Part shown: piece after piece, positions 35,801-49,521 of the stretch | How the letters are laid out: every line of letters starts with the position of its first letter | Position numbering within the stretch: the first letter of the stretch is position 1 | Assembly: GCA_907165065.1 (NCBI GenBank) | Contig: OU015539.1 | Location: 16,894,816 to 16,958,815, forward strand | Direction: 5' to 3' | Length of the DNA stretch: 64,000 nucleotides | Origin: Caprimulgus europaeus | Taxonomy: Eukaryota > Chordata > Aves > Caprimulgiformes > Caprimulgidae | Notes under the pieces: model-generated | Database searches by the model: none | The model's input: the letters and a program-made list of their open reading frames with translations, nothing else | Told to the model about the DNA's origin: nothing | Position numbers and translations under genes: made by a program

Positions 35801-38230
35801 CACCAGTTGTTCTGGTGATATCACTATCACCAGAACAAGAGATGAGAAGGAGTGTTTTCATACTTAGGTGCCACTGCTGAGTCTTAACAGAGACAGTTTT
35901 TTTAAAGTTTCTGAAATCCATGAGTAGAAAAACAAGCTCCCACAATTACATGCCTGACCTAGGAGCCCCAACACCAGTGCTACAGCAGCAACAGCAGCAG
36001 CAGCAGGGAATGCTAAAATTAAAAGTTAAAAAAATAAATTTGATTGCATGGGAGGTGTGTTTGTTATAGCAGCAGATGCAGAAGGAGAGATAAAAAATGT
36101 ATTTTGAGTCATAGCTTTGTCAATGTATTGAGTGTTTCCCTACTCTTAAACTTTTATGAGACTATTTCTAATCATTCCATCAGCATAGCTAACATTTAAT
36201 GTCCATATCAATTACAGTTTAAATGGCTTTTGCAGGATACTTTCTGTTAAAAGGAGAATCTGCACAGAAGATTATCTTAATTCTGACTCACACTGCAGAA
36301 GAAAATGGCCCATATGGAAAATTTATATTACTTTAAGATAAAATTCAGCAGAGATCTGGCTAGGCTTATTGTTTTAGGAAGGATGAATAATTTTCAAGAA
36401 TTTGGGGTCTGTTTCCATCTGTTAACAAACCAAGAGAAAATCTCATTACAGTCTTGTCACAGCAATCCCAGGATGACCACTGTACAAATACCTCAGAAAG
36501 CACAATTACACCTGGTGACTGACATTTTTTTCCACATCTGCTTTTGCATTCCTGCCTCGCTGCTGATCACAGGCTGGCAAACCAAGAAGCAATGCTCTGT
36601 CAGTGATGTTGCTTTGCAGAAGCAGCCATAGATTTTGTTCTGCTCCTCTTCCACCTGCCAACATTTCACCAGAGCACACAAAGCCTTCCACATGGCCATC
36701 CAACTGCACGATATACACATCAGTCCCTTCAGCTCAAGCACAAAGATGGGTTGTCTGAGTATAACATTCTCACATGTCCTTCCTTAAATGGCTTGTCATA
36801 GAAATTTTAAGATAGATTAAACTTTCCCCATTTTGCTCAGCTCTTACTTAATGGAATGTAATCAACACTTCTACTGACCTGTTAGAATTTCATAACTTGA
36901 AGAGTTAACATCAAATAGCTGAGCTAAACAAAATTCTGAGCCATGTTATAGCTATGGTGCTGCTTCCACAGCACACTATGGAAGCTTGAGTTCACTTCCA
37001 TGAACACTTAGCCAAGAATCTTTAGTTTTCCTCCTTCTCCCACCAAATATAATGATCCTGCTGGTACAATTTACTACATTTGCCATAGTTAAAGTAAAAT
37101 TCAACTTTTTTCTTCTGTAATGTAAATAAGCACAATTAATAGTGCCTCCTGTTGCGTGTGAGAGGGAAAAACGACGCCAAATGCAATACATCTGACTCAT
37201 GTTCAAGTCTTCCAGCTGCCATGTACATTTTCTGACAACATTACTCCATAATTAACTTCTGAATCATCAAAAAGCCAATGTTGTCAATACAGAGTGTTGT
37301 ATCTCAGCAACATTGTGAATATAACAGTGTATTTTGAAGAACACCTTGAAAGCTGCTACCTCTCACACAGCAAAGAAGAGGGAAGGATGAATTAGATAAT
37401 CTGAGAAATCTTTTCCTTCACATAATTCCATGATATTTTGTGCTGTTTGTTTTCCATGCATTTTCCAAATTTGAATCAGATCACTCGTTATGGTGCCTTT
37501 TGAAAGGGAAAAAAAATAGAGGAAAAAAAAAACAGGAGGAAAACAAAAAAAACCCAAACAACTTTTGAGCATTCCTTAGTGCTGCTGCTTTCCAATTACT
37601 GCTTTTTAAAATGTCAGTTCTCATAAGCAGATCATCTGCACTATACAGCATCAGCAGTGAGACTGAGACTCCATGTCATCCCCTGATGTATTGCATCTAC
37701 CAGGACTACCGACAATCACATTTTGGAAGGGTTGAATAAAAATAATTTGGAAAAAGAAAATTTGATTATAATTTCAAATTACAGATAATTGATGTGCAGA
37801 AGAACTGTCTCCCAGAGTATCAGGAGACCTCACAGTTCTGATGTATGTTTCTCCACAAAACTCTTGCCCCAACATTTACAGCTGCAGAATTTAACACACG
37901 GAGCCAGAGATACAGAACCACGAATGTACTTAGGTAATATACAGCAAGGGCTCCAAATGAGATGTACACATCCAACGTTCTGAACAAGGACCTGTCTGGA
38001 CCAGGCAAGAGGAAAATCACATCAAAAAAAGGAGTATGTCTAAATTTGAACTCTTTTCTGTGGACCTTGACTAATACTTTCATAGACATGACTCAATTCA
38101 TGCCTGTCAAAAAAACCAGCTTTTTCCCAAAATGAGGACTCTTCTTCTCATTCTACAGCTCACTGAGTACTCATTCAGCGAGGGGTGACATACCTAAATC
38201 TGTCTTGGGGACTCATATTTACATCTCCTG
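32900..38230. other. Intergenic region upstream of MUC2, no gene recognised
   Basis: AT-rich sequence with short open frames only, none with a recognisable domain. It contains a short CAG run (35,983-36,006) and one exon-like minus-strand stretch after a strong acceptor at 37,995 (see findings). Confidence 0.55.
35983..36006. repeat. Interrupted CAG/CAA repeat
   Basis: About eight triplets, cagcagcaacagcagcag and onward, with no surrounding reading frame I can support. Confidence 0.75.
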
Positions 38231-38236
38231 TGAGAA

Positions 38237-38292
38237 CATAGTTGGACTAGATGATTGCTGTAGGTCCTTTCAATTGAGCAATTCTAATACCT
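38237..38292 (+). mobile_element. Possible CR1 3' tail fragment
   Basis: The sequence gttggactagatgattgctg followed by taggtcctttcaattgagca resembles the last part of CR1 (ttggactagatgatc...aggtcccttccaac). Only the end is left and it is diverged. Confidence 0.45.
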
Positions 38293-41200
38293 GAACCCCT
38301 GAGCTCTAAGGTTCCTATTTGCAAAACTTCTTCAACTTCACACAGAATACTTAAGAGTTTCATCCTTCCAAAGACAAGGAAAGCAGGAGTAAGCATAACT
38401 CTGTAATGCAGATACTACAGGGACTTGCTGATGAGAAGAGGGAGGAGGGACGTGGTCTCAGTTAATCCAAACATTTGATATAAAATATAGCTCATGTCCT
38501 GAGAACAGAAATTTTGGTATGGATCTAAGTGCAAATTGTTTAAGGCCATTTACAAAGATGTTTCTCAGTTTATGCAAAGATAAAGATAAAAAAACAAAGT
38601 TAAATTCTTATCTTGACCTAGACAGTAAGACTTAGGTGAACATATCACAGCAGAAAGTTGCTGATGTGTAAAAGGACACAGAATGTGGATAACAGAGTAA
38701 AATCACTTTTCTCTGCCCAGCCTGAAGAACAGTTATTTTCCCAGCAATGCTTCCGTATGTTGGAAACATTATAGAGGAAAAGTATTTCATAACAGCTCTG
38801 TAAGAGGTGTTTGCTGTAAGCAAATAGCTTAATAAAAAGGCTAAATCAAAAGCAGGCCCAGGAGAGAAGTGATAATATCTTCTCTGTACTTTCCCAAGAC
38901 AGAGACCAGAGTAAAGTTTCCAGTTCAGATCAGCACTTAACCAACACTGCTTGAAGTGTCACTCTAGTCAGGCAAACCTGTAATTAGATAAAAAGCTTCC
39001 TTATTTTCCTGCTGTGGTAGGTTGACCTTGGCTGGCTGCAAGACCCTCACCCAGCAGCCTGGCTGATGGGCTCAGCTGTGCGCAGTGGTGGGTCCGCTGG
39101 AGCCAGCTGTCAGCGTCTGTGTCCACCACATCTGTACAGAAATTAGTACAGAAACATCTCTCTACCATCTCAGAGAGCCATAGGTTTCAAAAACCATATT
39201 TTTCTAGTATTTTAGACCAAACAGGACATGCTTGTCTACAAACTAACAATAGAAGTTAGACATTTACTCTTCAGGTATTGAATGCAAGTGCTAGCACTGT
39301 TTGACAATAAATAATTTGTTCTGTAAATCATTCTTGACTCACAAAAAGTGTTTAAAACAACAGAAATGGCAAAAAATGGTCAGATTTTAATGCGGATTTA
39401 TTACAAAGTGCTCAAAGTAACTTAGGGTGTTACAGAAATTGAAAGACAGACAGGCACACGAGCTCCTGAAAAAGACTATTATAATGAAACAAAATATAAA
39501 TCACACTTCTAGCCATTACCTGAAAAACTATTGTTTTCTGTTATTGTTAAATACATTTGGGAGTAAACTCCCCTCATTTGCAAAAAAAATTATGGGAATA
39601 AAGATAAGTCAAAGACAATCCAATTTTTCAGCTCTCTCATTTCTTGTCCTAAACTCTTTGTTTTCACTTTGCCATTATGGAAATCTTTTCAGACTGGGTC
39701 ATTCAAATCAAAGCAAAAATCCCTCTGAATTGACTGAGGAAGTATGAGATTCTAATTGGCTACTATCTGTACAAGGGACCAGACTGAATATACACAAAAC
39801 TATATCAACACACAGAATATGAACTGATTAAACATACAGATTACAAAAACATGGATTATCTGAATTTTAATAGGAGCTACTTTGTAGCTGTTGTAGGAAA
39901 AACTTCCTCTTTTGACAGAATTGCCATTTTCATGTTGGGACCCCGTACTTGCCAGGCCTCTCTCATGTGAGCTGCTGTGTGGAACATAGCCAAAATAAAC
40001 TGCAAACAGAAAAAACTCATTTTTAACTGAAGGGAATCCAGTGAACTTGGAAAGAGCCGTTCACCTGCTCCTAAAGTGGGATGCATAGATGAGATTTTCA
40101 TGAAGGGTGCAGGCAGCAATTCTGAACGAACAGAATTTGGTTTTACAAAGCTAAAGAGTATTTGTATAATCCTGTATGTTATCTTGACTCCTGTTAAATA
40201 AACAATGTTAAAATAAGCTGGTAAACAAAGCACACCTGAATGAACTTGGAAGTGATTGATGCTTAACTTCTGGCATTCAGCTTCATAATAAGCTCTCTAA
40301 TTGACTAAGAAGGTGTATCCTCTTTGTGTGATTCCTGACAAAGTACCATACAATCTGGTAACTCCCATTTCACAAAGTAAATTTTAAAAATATAAAAAGA
40401 ATCTGATGTGAACAGAAGATTAGTGTATACTACTGAGTGACTGAGAGTAAGTTAGGTAAGAGTATATGCACAGTCTACATGCATCTTAGGGAAAAGCTTT
40501 CTTTGTTTAGCTGGAAGAGAAGAGAATGAAGCAGAGACAAGAATAGACAGTGAAAATGAAAATAACAGATTTCTATTTCTAACTTTCTACACAATCCATA
40601 AACAGATATTTGCATTGAATCCAAGACAGGTATGTCAGAATTACAATTGCCTAAATATTGTAAGTTGAGTAGAAAAATACATTAGATTTTAGTTCCTTCA
40701 AATCTTTCATTGCCACCACTCATCTTCTCATTTCCTATTACCTATGTCCTATATTTCCATGTAGTAATCAAATGCACCTCACAAAAGCTACTTCATGTCT
40801 GGAACTACTTCAATACAAAAATCACTACACAAATGATTCAAAAATTGCAAAAGAACAGTAGAAAAAAAACAGTCTGGTCAGTAAAATACCATGAACCACA
40901 CAGCACTCGAGGTGTATTTCTCAGGAACTTTTTTCTGACTCTGAGGAAAACTTAGTGAAAACATTCAAATGATCCCGAGTATTGCTAGTTGCAAACACAT
41001 TTCCACGAGACACAGCCTGATCTTTCTATACCTCCCCAGGTCTACAACTAATTAGTCTGCATACCCCCTCCTTAACATAAGTCACAGAGACACAGTATTA
41101 AAAAAGACAGTTGGATCCAGAGCACCTACAGGCCTGCACCTCTATCCATGTGCTACATACCTACTTCATACATAGCTACCTCAGAAAGTTGACAGAAAGT

Positions 41201-42742
41201 TGAGTCTCTTTCTGTTGCAGGCTTATGGCTTATCCTTGTGGGATGTAGAAAGTTCAGCTACTCAAACAGCAGCAGTTTTGAGTCAAGGAGTCATGTTTTT
41301 ACATTAGGAAACATGTCTTTTTAAAGGTGACTTTTTTTTTTTTTGCTGGGTAGATTCACAAATCTACTGTGACACATTTATAATGTTCATTTATTTTTCT
41401 TTGACTGTTAGGGGGCTGGGTTGTTTGGGGGGATTTTTGGTTGTTTTTTCTTGCACGTGGACATTAGCTAAGAACAAGATTTTCAATAAAACAGAGACTA
41501 CCAGAGCTACAGTGTTGGGAATGTGCTTATCAAGGATACAGAGAATGGGGTTTGCAATAAGTCTATATGGGGACTTGACTACTATAGCTAGGAATGGAGA
41601 TATGAGATGCTATAATAATGCTTTAATGTACATAATTCAACACCTATAGGAGTAATAAAGCCATTAATAGCAGATTAATATTTAACTTTAGAAATAGGAA
41701 ATGCCCATGAACAAGTAAAACAGTCAAAATAAGGAGTGACCTGGTTGCTGTTTGAAGGGACTATATTAGAGGCTCAGAAGAGGTGAATACCATCAATTAA
41801 AACAGACCTAAAAGGAATAGAAATGAGAACAAAATCCAGCCTGAACAAACAACACTGTAATAAGGGCAAAATAACATCTTAGCACAAACAAACAAAAGCA
41901 AATGAAACCCAAATAATAACAAAAAGCATGAACTTTAACACAAGACAGGGTTACAAAGGCTTTAAGGAACAGTTAGCTCCTTGAGTCATTAGAAAAAATA
42001 ACAGACTATTCAATTGTATTAGAAGCAGGAAAACTGTTACTTAAAGAAGCAGGAGATGACAAAACAACATTCAAGGAAGAAACTCTGACAGCTGAAGAGT
42101 TAAATGATGTTTTTCTCTCACTGTTCACTACAGAGGTGATAACTCACTATGGAGAGATATTCCTATATAACAGCTACTTTTTATGGAGGTTGAGTCTGAG
42201 GCATCCTTGCAATTCCAGGTATGAAAACAAGAGATTTTAGAATAAATTTATAAAATTTACAGTAAACAAACTGCCAAGGCTGTGTGGCATTCCTTAAGTG
42301 TTCTAGAGAAGCTCAAGAATAAATCTGCTGAAGTTCAACAAAAGCTCTTGAATGGACAAGCTCTCGTAGATGGTCCTCTCCCGGATTAGCAACTTCCTCA
42401 GAGATTTTAAAAAACTGTAGGGAAGTCAGCTGTCACAATAGACAGAAATAACTGATGAGCTCCCTCAAGGTTTCAGAGCAGTGAACCGTGAAGTTACACA
42501 GTTTCTTAAGATCCTACATTATCCAGGAGAGCATTAAACTGAAAGAACTGCAGAATTAGCCTGCAATATTGAGAGGGAGTCAAATGACAGATGAAACTCA
42601 GTAAGCTTAGAATGTTTTACCAGTGTAAAGCAGTGAATGTAAAAAAAGAACTCCAGTGTGCCCACAACGACCTTCTATCTTGCATGAACACATACACAAG
42701 GAGCACAATGTTAGTCACCAGCTCTCAGGAAAAATACCCTGA
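38293..42742. other. Intergenic, no known gene; one candidate terminal exon
   Basis: Mostly AT-rich sequence with the LTR fragment at 39.0 kb. The minus strand at 39,800-39,999 is an exon-like open stretch after acceptor TTTTTTCTGTTTGCAG; I do not annotate it as a gene (see findings). Confidence 0.5.
39013..39127 (+). mobile_element. Probable avian endogenous-retrovirus LTR fragment
   Basis: It begins gtggtaggttgaccttggct and continues with a GC-rich stretch (gcagcctggctgatgggctc, gtccgctggagccagctgtc) unlike the AT-rich flanks. The opening resembles the 5' end of common bird LTRs (tgtggtgggttgacc...). No coding part and no partner LTR was found. The strand is assigned from this similarity only. 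Confidence 0.5.
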
Positions 42743-42890
42743 AATCATAGAATCCCAGCCTGGTTTGGGTTGGGAGGGACCTTAAAGCTCATCCAGTGCC
42801 AACCCCCCTGCCATCAGCAGGGACACCTTCCACTAGACCAGGTTGCTCAAAGCCTCATCCAACCTGGCCGAGAACACTTCCAGGGAGGGA
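42743..42890 (-). mobile_element. CR1 LINE 3' fragment
   Basis: The plus strand shows the reverse CR1 tail aatcatagaatcccagcctg, then gtttgggttgggagggacct and the core ccatcagcagggacaccttc. It is only about 150 bp, strongly 5'-truncated. Confidence 0.92.
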
Positions 42891-45800
42891 TGTGACAATA
42901 CCTGTCAATGTGACAAGTATCAGAATAATACCATCTAAGTGACCAGTGAGAGTCAAAACATTAATTAGGTGTTAGTAAAGGCACAGAGAACAAAGCACAA
43001 AGTAACACTGTAATGCTCCATATGCACTAATGGAGGGACCACATTTTTTATATGTTACCTCCCACTCTGGCCAGTCCATTCTAAGAAGCAGATTTTAAAA
43101 CTAGAAAAGGTGCAGAGAAGGAAAACAAGACTCTGAACAGGAAGTGTTCCCAAACGTGTCAAAAAGTCCACCTGTCAGGTTCTAGTTACCTGTTCCCAAG
43201 ACACTGCTCCTAGAGGTGACGGGAAGAGTGCTGCTTATGTCCAGGAAAAAAGAACTGCACGCTGCTAGGACCACAGCACAGATGATCTGCCAGAGGAGGA
43301 CCCTGCATCCTGGTATCAGGGGGATGGCAATGAAGCAGTGTGTTACATATACCATTTCTTTACTCATTACTTCACTGAGAAAACAGATTAAAGACATATA
43401 ATTAAAACAGAGAAGAGCAGATAATGAGCAGTAATCAGATCTAAGATTTAAGAAAGCTGAAATAAGCCATATTCTGTGGCAAGGGACCACATCTCAACAG
43501 TCAATGACTACAAAAGGATATATAGATCTGTCCAAAGTAGTTTACCACCATCAATCAAGAGGAAATTAAAAAATGCAATGGGGACTTGGCAGCAGTGTCT
43601 CTTGTCCTCTACTTTGCACACCAACAAACCTGGTCAAACCTGGCAAATCTTGGTGTCCCAAGCTTGATACTTCTAACTACGTGGGTGTGCAAGGGCAAAT
43701 GAGTGAAATTCAGGAGAGAAGATAAGAGGATAAACTAATTTAGAGATTTTGTAAGTAAGTACCATTCTCCTTTTCCATAAGATCCCACATTTAGTTTTAT
43801 GACATAATTTTTATTACAGAGTGATATGCCATTGATTACAAACTGATTTGGTGGGCAGGGTGGGGAGGCATGAGTTAAGAAAGCCATTTTAATGTTTGTG
43901 ATTCAGAGGCAGAAAGAGAAGCACAATCATGCACATCCTTCACATCCTTTTTTGACTCCCTGAAGCTAAACTAAACCTTCAGATTCAGTTTTGCGTTTCT
44001 TATGCTTACTGTGTTTTGCTCATACTTGGAATATGTTTCCCAGAATAAACCACTGCAGAGGACATGAGTGTAAATACCTTTGGGCATGATTTAAAATCTG
44101 TAAATTTCAAAGATGTCTTTCACTTCTGATTAAGAGATGATAAATAATGCTGCAATTTACCTTACTTGCTGGTGGCTCTGATTTACAGGAGAAACATACT
44201 GTTAATGGCTGACTACCAGGAGAAGGAGGAGGAAATAAAGCAGTTCAGTGCCTGTTAAATCTAGCTGACTTGGTATTGATCACCCAGTACAGCCAGCAAC
44301 ATATCCATGGTAAAATTATTTTTTAGTGCAAATGATTTCCACATTCTCCTCTGTGTTACGTGTCCCCTACCTCGTGCCCTGGCCATGGTTCTGAAAACAA
44401 AAACTAGCTCAGGCAAACGTGTTCAGGAGTTTCTTCACCACAAGAGTCCAGCAGAACTTCTCACCTGTGCAGGTGCGGCACCAAAACCTCGACTGACATA
44501 AAACAGCAAAGTTCAGTGGACCTAAACCATTCCACAACCTGCAGCATTCAAAGGCCTTAAGAACATATGTTAAGCAGCTGCTACTAGTCTCTAGTTAATA
44601 TTCTTCTGAAGGAAGACTTCAGAATGATGTACAGTCACATAAAGAACAATACATCACAAGAAAGAGCTAATTCAACACACTCTAATTACCCTGTCTTGGC
44701 CATTTCTATTTATGCAATCCCCACAGCCTCTCAGTGAGGGTGGTGATGAACACTGACACCCTGACAGGGTAACATCATACCTCACATAACAATGTGATTT
44801 TTGATGGGTATTCCTTTTGCCAAGTCTTTTCTTCAGCAAGCCAGAATATAACATTGTAGTGTTTGCAGCTCAGTCTCATAGTCAGTCTGTCTGGCTTGAG
44901 GACTCACAGAGTAGATGAATACACTGCAGAAAGCATGTTTAGTCAGGAATTCATTTTTTCCAACTCATTTTAAAGGTTTTTATTTTTGGGTGGTGGTGGT
45001 GGCTTTATTCCCAGGTGTATGTTTTCAAGAATCTATTTCACCATTTCTGGAAAAAAAAAAAAAAAAGATGTAAGAAAAAGCAGTGCCAGTTCTTCTGAGC
45101 ACACAACTGCTGTGTGAGTACACTACTAAGCAGACACACACTCTGCTCCAGTCTTATCTGCTTTCTCTAATTCTTCCAACTCCTTCCTCCACTTCTGTCT
45201 CTTGCTATGTTGCACATATAATCCAAGGTGCATTAACACAGGCCTAACAAGTAACCAGCATCTTCCCTAAAGTAGGATACGATTCTGTGCCTACAGCTAG
45301 TACAGTGGTTTCTGCTCAGTTTTGGACATAGTTCAGGGCAGAAAAAGCTCTGAATTCCTCTTTGGGATTATCAGAAAAAATGTATTATATAGGAAGGGAA
45401 AAATACACTGGTATTCAGCACTTTCTGCCAACATTGACTTGTGAAATAGAACACCCAATTTGCCCAACAATTAGAACCACCAACTGATCCTCTCACTCTG
45501 AGGGCTTGACTGCTTCTTACTCTCTCTTCCTATCCCAGCAGTGAGATATTACGCAATAGGTGGGTACTTGGTAGACTTCTTTTACAGAGTTCACTTCTTA
45601 GACAAGACTTGCCTTTTCACCTCTATTTACCTACTTTATTTAAATGTATCCTTTTTACAAACTAAGCTGCTTATGTACACAACAGTTTTATAGAAGCTAG
45701 GGCTAGTTCCTTCTGACGTCACACAAGTGATTTCAAGCTATTGCAAAAAACGATCGACAAATAAAAGTCACATTAAGAACGAGTGAACATAAAAATATAT

Positions 45801-48800
45801 TTGATCATGCACATATTGGTTTTTCATGTCAAAGAATACAGACACATGTGATTGAAAGATATTGTCTAATTTATCTGAATGCACAGACATATTTCTTTAC
45901 TGCCTCTGCTCTTTGCAGACATGCCTGCTTTCTAGAATATACTTTGTATTTTCTTTAAGTCTAGCTGTAAATCACTCAGCTGATGGCATTTTCAGGAGCT
46001 TCTACTATATAGCTTCCTTCTCTTATTTCTGAATTACAGAAATAATTTATATTCTACTTCTTGACATTTATAGGCTTTGAGTAAGTGTGAGCAAGTGTTA
46101 GATTTCCCTTGGTAGCTATCTACAGTTCTATTTTTTCCTTATTCATGAGTCAATCATGCTAGTAAACTGAATAGTTATGCCCTCCTTAAATGTATGGCCA
46201 CCTTCAGTGTGTAATAAACATATACATTTTAACAGCAGCAAAACTAGCATATATTGTTAATACCTGCATTGCAATAGATTGTTGGGGACAATCTAATATT
46301 CTTCATTAAAAAGAGAAGGAAATACATTGATGACTGAACTACAACAGGATCATAATTATTAGGAAAAAAAGCCCTGCAACCATTATATATGAATTTATAT
46401 GCATATACGACATACAGATTGACCAGTCCCTTCATATTTGGTACCATTAGTGCACTGTACTGACCTCTATTATTTAAAGTAACAATTGAGTGGGAAGCAG
46501 AGTTTAAGGGGTAATAAATCAGAGCATGTCATTACAGCTTAGCCTTTTCCTTTTATATACCATCTTAAAGTCACCACACACCCAGTTTGAAAAGAAACCT
46601 TCACAAGTATGGCAACTTTTCTAGTGATCACACATGAAAGTAAGCATGATTGGAAAAAAGGTTAAAAGATTACTATCTAGGAAGGCTGTGCATAAGGAGC
46701 AAAAGCATGAAGCCTGAAACAGGTCTCATGGTTTGCGTGGTACTGTGCCCTGCAGACCATTAATCGTCTTAGTAATTGTTAAGGGGATTTAGAGCCTTTT
46801 TATATCTTGGCCAGAAGTTGAAAACCAACTTAGATAATGGTCCTGAGGTTAAATCCCTATAGCTTCAGTAGTACACAGATGAATGTACTGTTTTCTTTCT
46901 AGCTTCTCTAGGCAGGCATTTGTCTGACTCAAACCACAATCAAATGCAGCAACAATTCATGCATTTTTCATTCTTTTCAGTGATCACTCTACATCAGCAA
47001 AACTATGATGAGACAGGCTGAAGAAGCACACACTGGTACTGTGTTATATCAGTGGTTATGTTCAGTGCTTTAAGACTCCAGTTGTAGCAATTTATTCTAT
47101 TCCCTAAGTACTGAAGTATTTTTTTATATTAAAAATAGATCCTTCACATCATGTTTCAGTGTACACATTCATTTTCAGAACAGTGAAAATTAGAAAATAA
47201 TTACCACCTCTGTGCGCTGTGTTCCTCCAATCCCATAAATAGAGACTGCAGCTTGTACAACTATCTTAACAGAAGCCATAACTCTCCTCAGGAGAGGATT
47301 TCTACCTTCCAGAACTGTATTGTAATTAGCTACACTAACATGCAGCTCAGCAAGTGAATAATATTTCAGTCATCACAACAGAGACATGCACTTCCAATTT
47401 ATTGGATGCAACACACTTATTTTTTCATTAATTGTATGCTCAATCAAAAGATAAGGCTGTTAATAGTCAGTCATTGCTCTTCATGGAGGAAAGCATCTCT
47501 GAAATTGGACCACTTCAGGATACAGAGAAAACTCAGACCAGCTCTGGGGAAGAACTGATGGTTCTGAAGAAGCAGTTTTAAACTCTTGAAATGCTGTAGT
47601 AAGAGTGAGATACTGAAAATGAAAACTCTTTTTACAACAAAGAACAGCACTCTCATTAAAGTACCTGCCTGGCCCAAGATAAACACTCAGTAAGGACAGT
47701 CATTATTTAATCTCTGCCCAGTTGCCGAAGGGAACAAACAATAAACTTTCTGGGAGGAGCTGAAGAATTAACAACAGCTGCTTGCCACAGCTGATAAAAA
47801 ACCTAACGATTATGAGAGTGCCTATATGTGGAGTTTGCACCCATCTTCACATCTGTGACTTGACTTATGGCAAGTTCCTGGTGCAAGGCAAGGGAGTTCC
47901 GGTTTTGTAATGCCCTTCTTACAACTGCATGAATATGGGATTCTCCTAGCCATTTCCTAAGAAAATTAGCCTCTTCCTGGAACAGAAAAAGAGACAATTC
48001 TCATACATGGTAACACAGTGACATTATGGCAGGTGTGTACACAACAGGTAGGTCAATGAGTTTTGACTGCGACCATAGGTTAAAATGCCGCATATTCTGC
48101 TGCACAGTGTGTTTTGTTACAATCATCACACTGAAATGAGGTGACTGTCAAAGCATCTGGACTGAAAACAGCACTACAAATAGAACTTTAAAATGTGTAA
48201 AAAACAATATTATTTAGTTTATATTCCTACATTTAGGCTTGATAGTATAATATATTGTCCACTTAAATACATTTTAATTAATATACTTAAGTGCATAACT
48301 GTATTTTATTTTCCATTTTAATCTATGTGCCATATTGCTATTAATTTAAAATAATTTATGTTCTTAACTTGATGGGAGATTTGCCATTATTTTTTAAGGA
48401 ATGCTTTGTAACTACATCTGCAGGGGCAGACTTAGACCAAGACAAAGAACTTTTAAAGATGTAGCTCTGCCATTTTGTACCAGTAGCACAGATTTATGTA
48501 GCCAGACATGAACCTGTTGTGCCAAGCACTAAATAACCTCTCATTCAATTATATTCCTCAATTCAAAGATCTTTTAATTCAGTGTTAAAGTCAATGGCAT
48601 TCACACAGAGGTAACATTTTTGTCATAAATGTGAATTCATTGATCTTATGATAACTATCACCTCTGAGTAAAATGTGACTTCTGTGCATTCCAAATAATC
48701 CAGCAAAAATCTTATCTTTTTAGGAAACACTATTTTGCTCAAGTATGAATAAGTGCTGCATTTTGGTTAGAACCACCTAAGGCAGTTTGGCTGTTGTGGC

Positions 48801-49395
48801 CAAGACTGACAGCTGAAAAACTTCATAGCAGATTGATGATGAATACAGCAAGAGAAGAAAAAAGGAAATCTAAGGCCATGTAAGAAAGTGTGGTAGAAAT
48901 CTCCCTAATAAAAATACAGCATACTTTGGAACTTCCCACATCTTACATAAAAAGAGCATTTGTCATTTGGAGGAGTAACAATTTTGACAACAAAATGTTC
49001 TCTTGACAAGCCATACACTCATTCTACTACTTCGTTTCACTGCTTTTTAAAAAAAAAGCTGTTAGTACCGATTTCAAATCACTCTTCTGTAGAATTTGGC
49101 TTGAGATAGCACAATAGAGAATTAGAATTCTGAGTGTTTGTATGCAATGTAATTAAATATCCCCTCAAAAAAGGCCAGAGTAAAGAAAATCTTACTGTTC
49201 TACAGCTATGCTTCTACCGAAGTCCCACTTAGTTGGGACACAATTGGTTTTATCCATCTGAGAAGTATAATGGTAAACACAGATATTTATATGCTTAAGA
49301 AATGCATTCAAGTTGATATAGAAACTAAGAAAGCTGTTTCAGGTTATTTCTCATAAATCACAATGTTGATGGGTTCACAGAGTCACCTGGGCATC
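42891..49395. other. Intergenic, no known gene; candidate exons on the minus strand
   Basis: AT-rich. Two open minus-strand stretches with good acceptors lie at 43,190-43,374 and 47,803-47,976. No protein family was recognised. A poly-A run is at about 45,052-45,066. Confidence 0.5.
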
Positions 49396-49521
49396 GAATC
49401 ATAGAATCCCAGACTGGTTTGGGTTGGAAAGGACCTTAAAGCTCATCCAGTTCCAACCCCCCTGCCATCAGCAGGGACACCTTCCCCTAGACCAGGTTGC
49501 TCAAAGCCTCATCCAACCTGG
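49396..49521 (-). mobile_element. CR1 LINE 3' fragment
   Basis: Reverse CR1 tail aatcatagaatcccagactg followed by gtttgggttggaaaggacct; same subfamily and orientation as the copy at 42.7 kb, ending at the same place (aacctgg). Confidence 0.92.
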
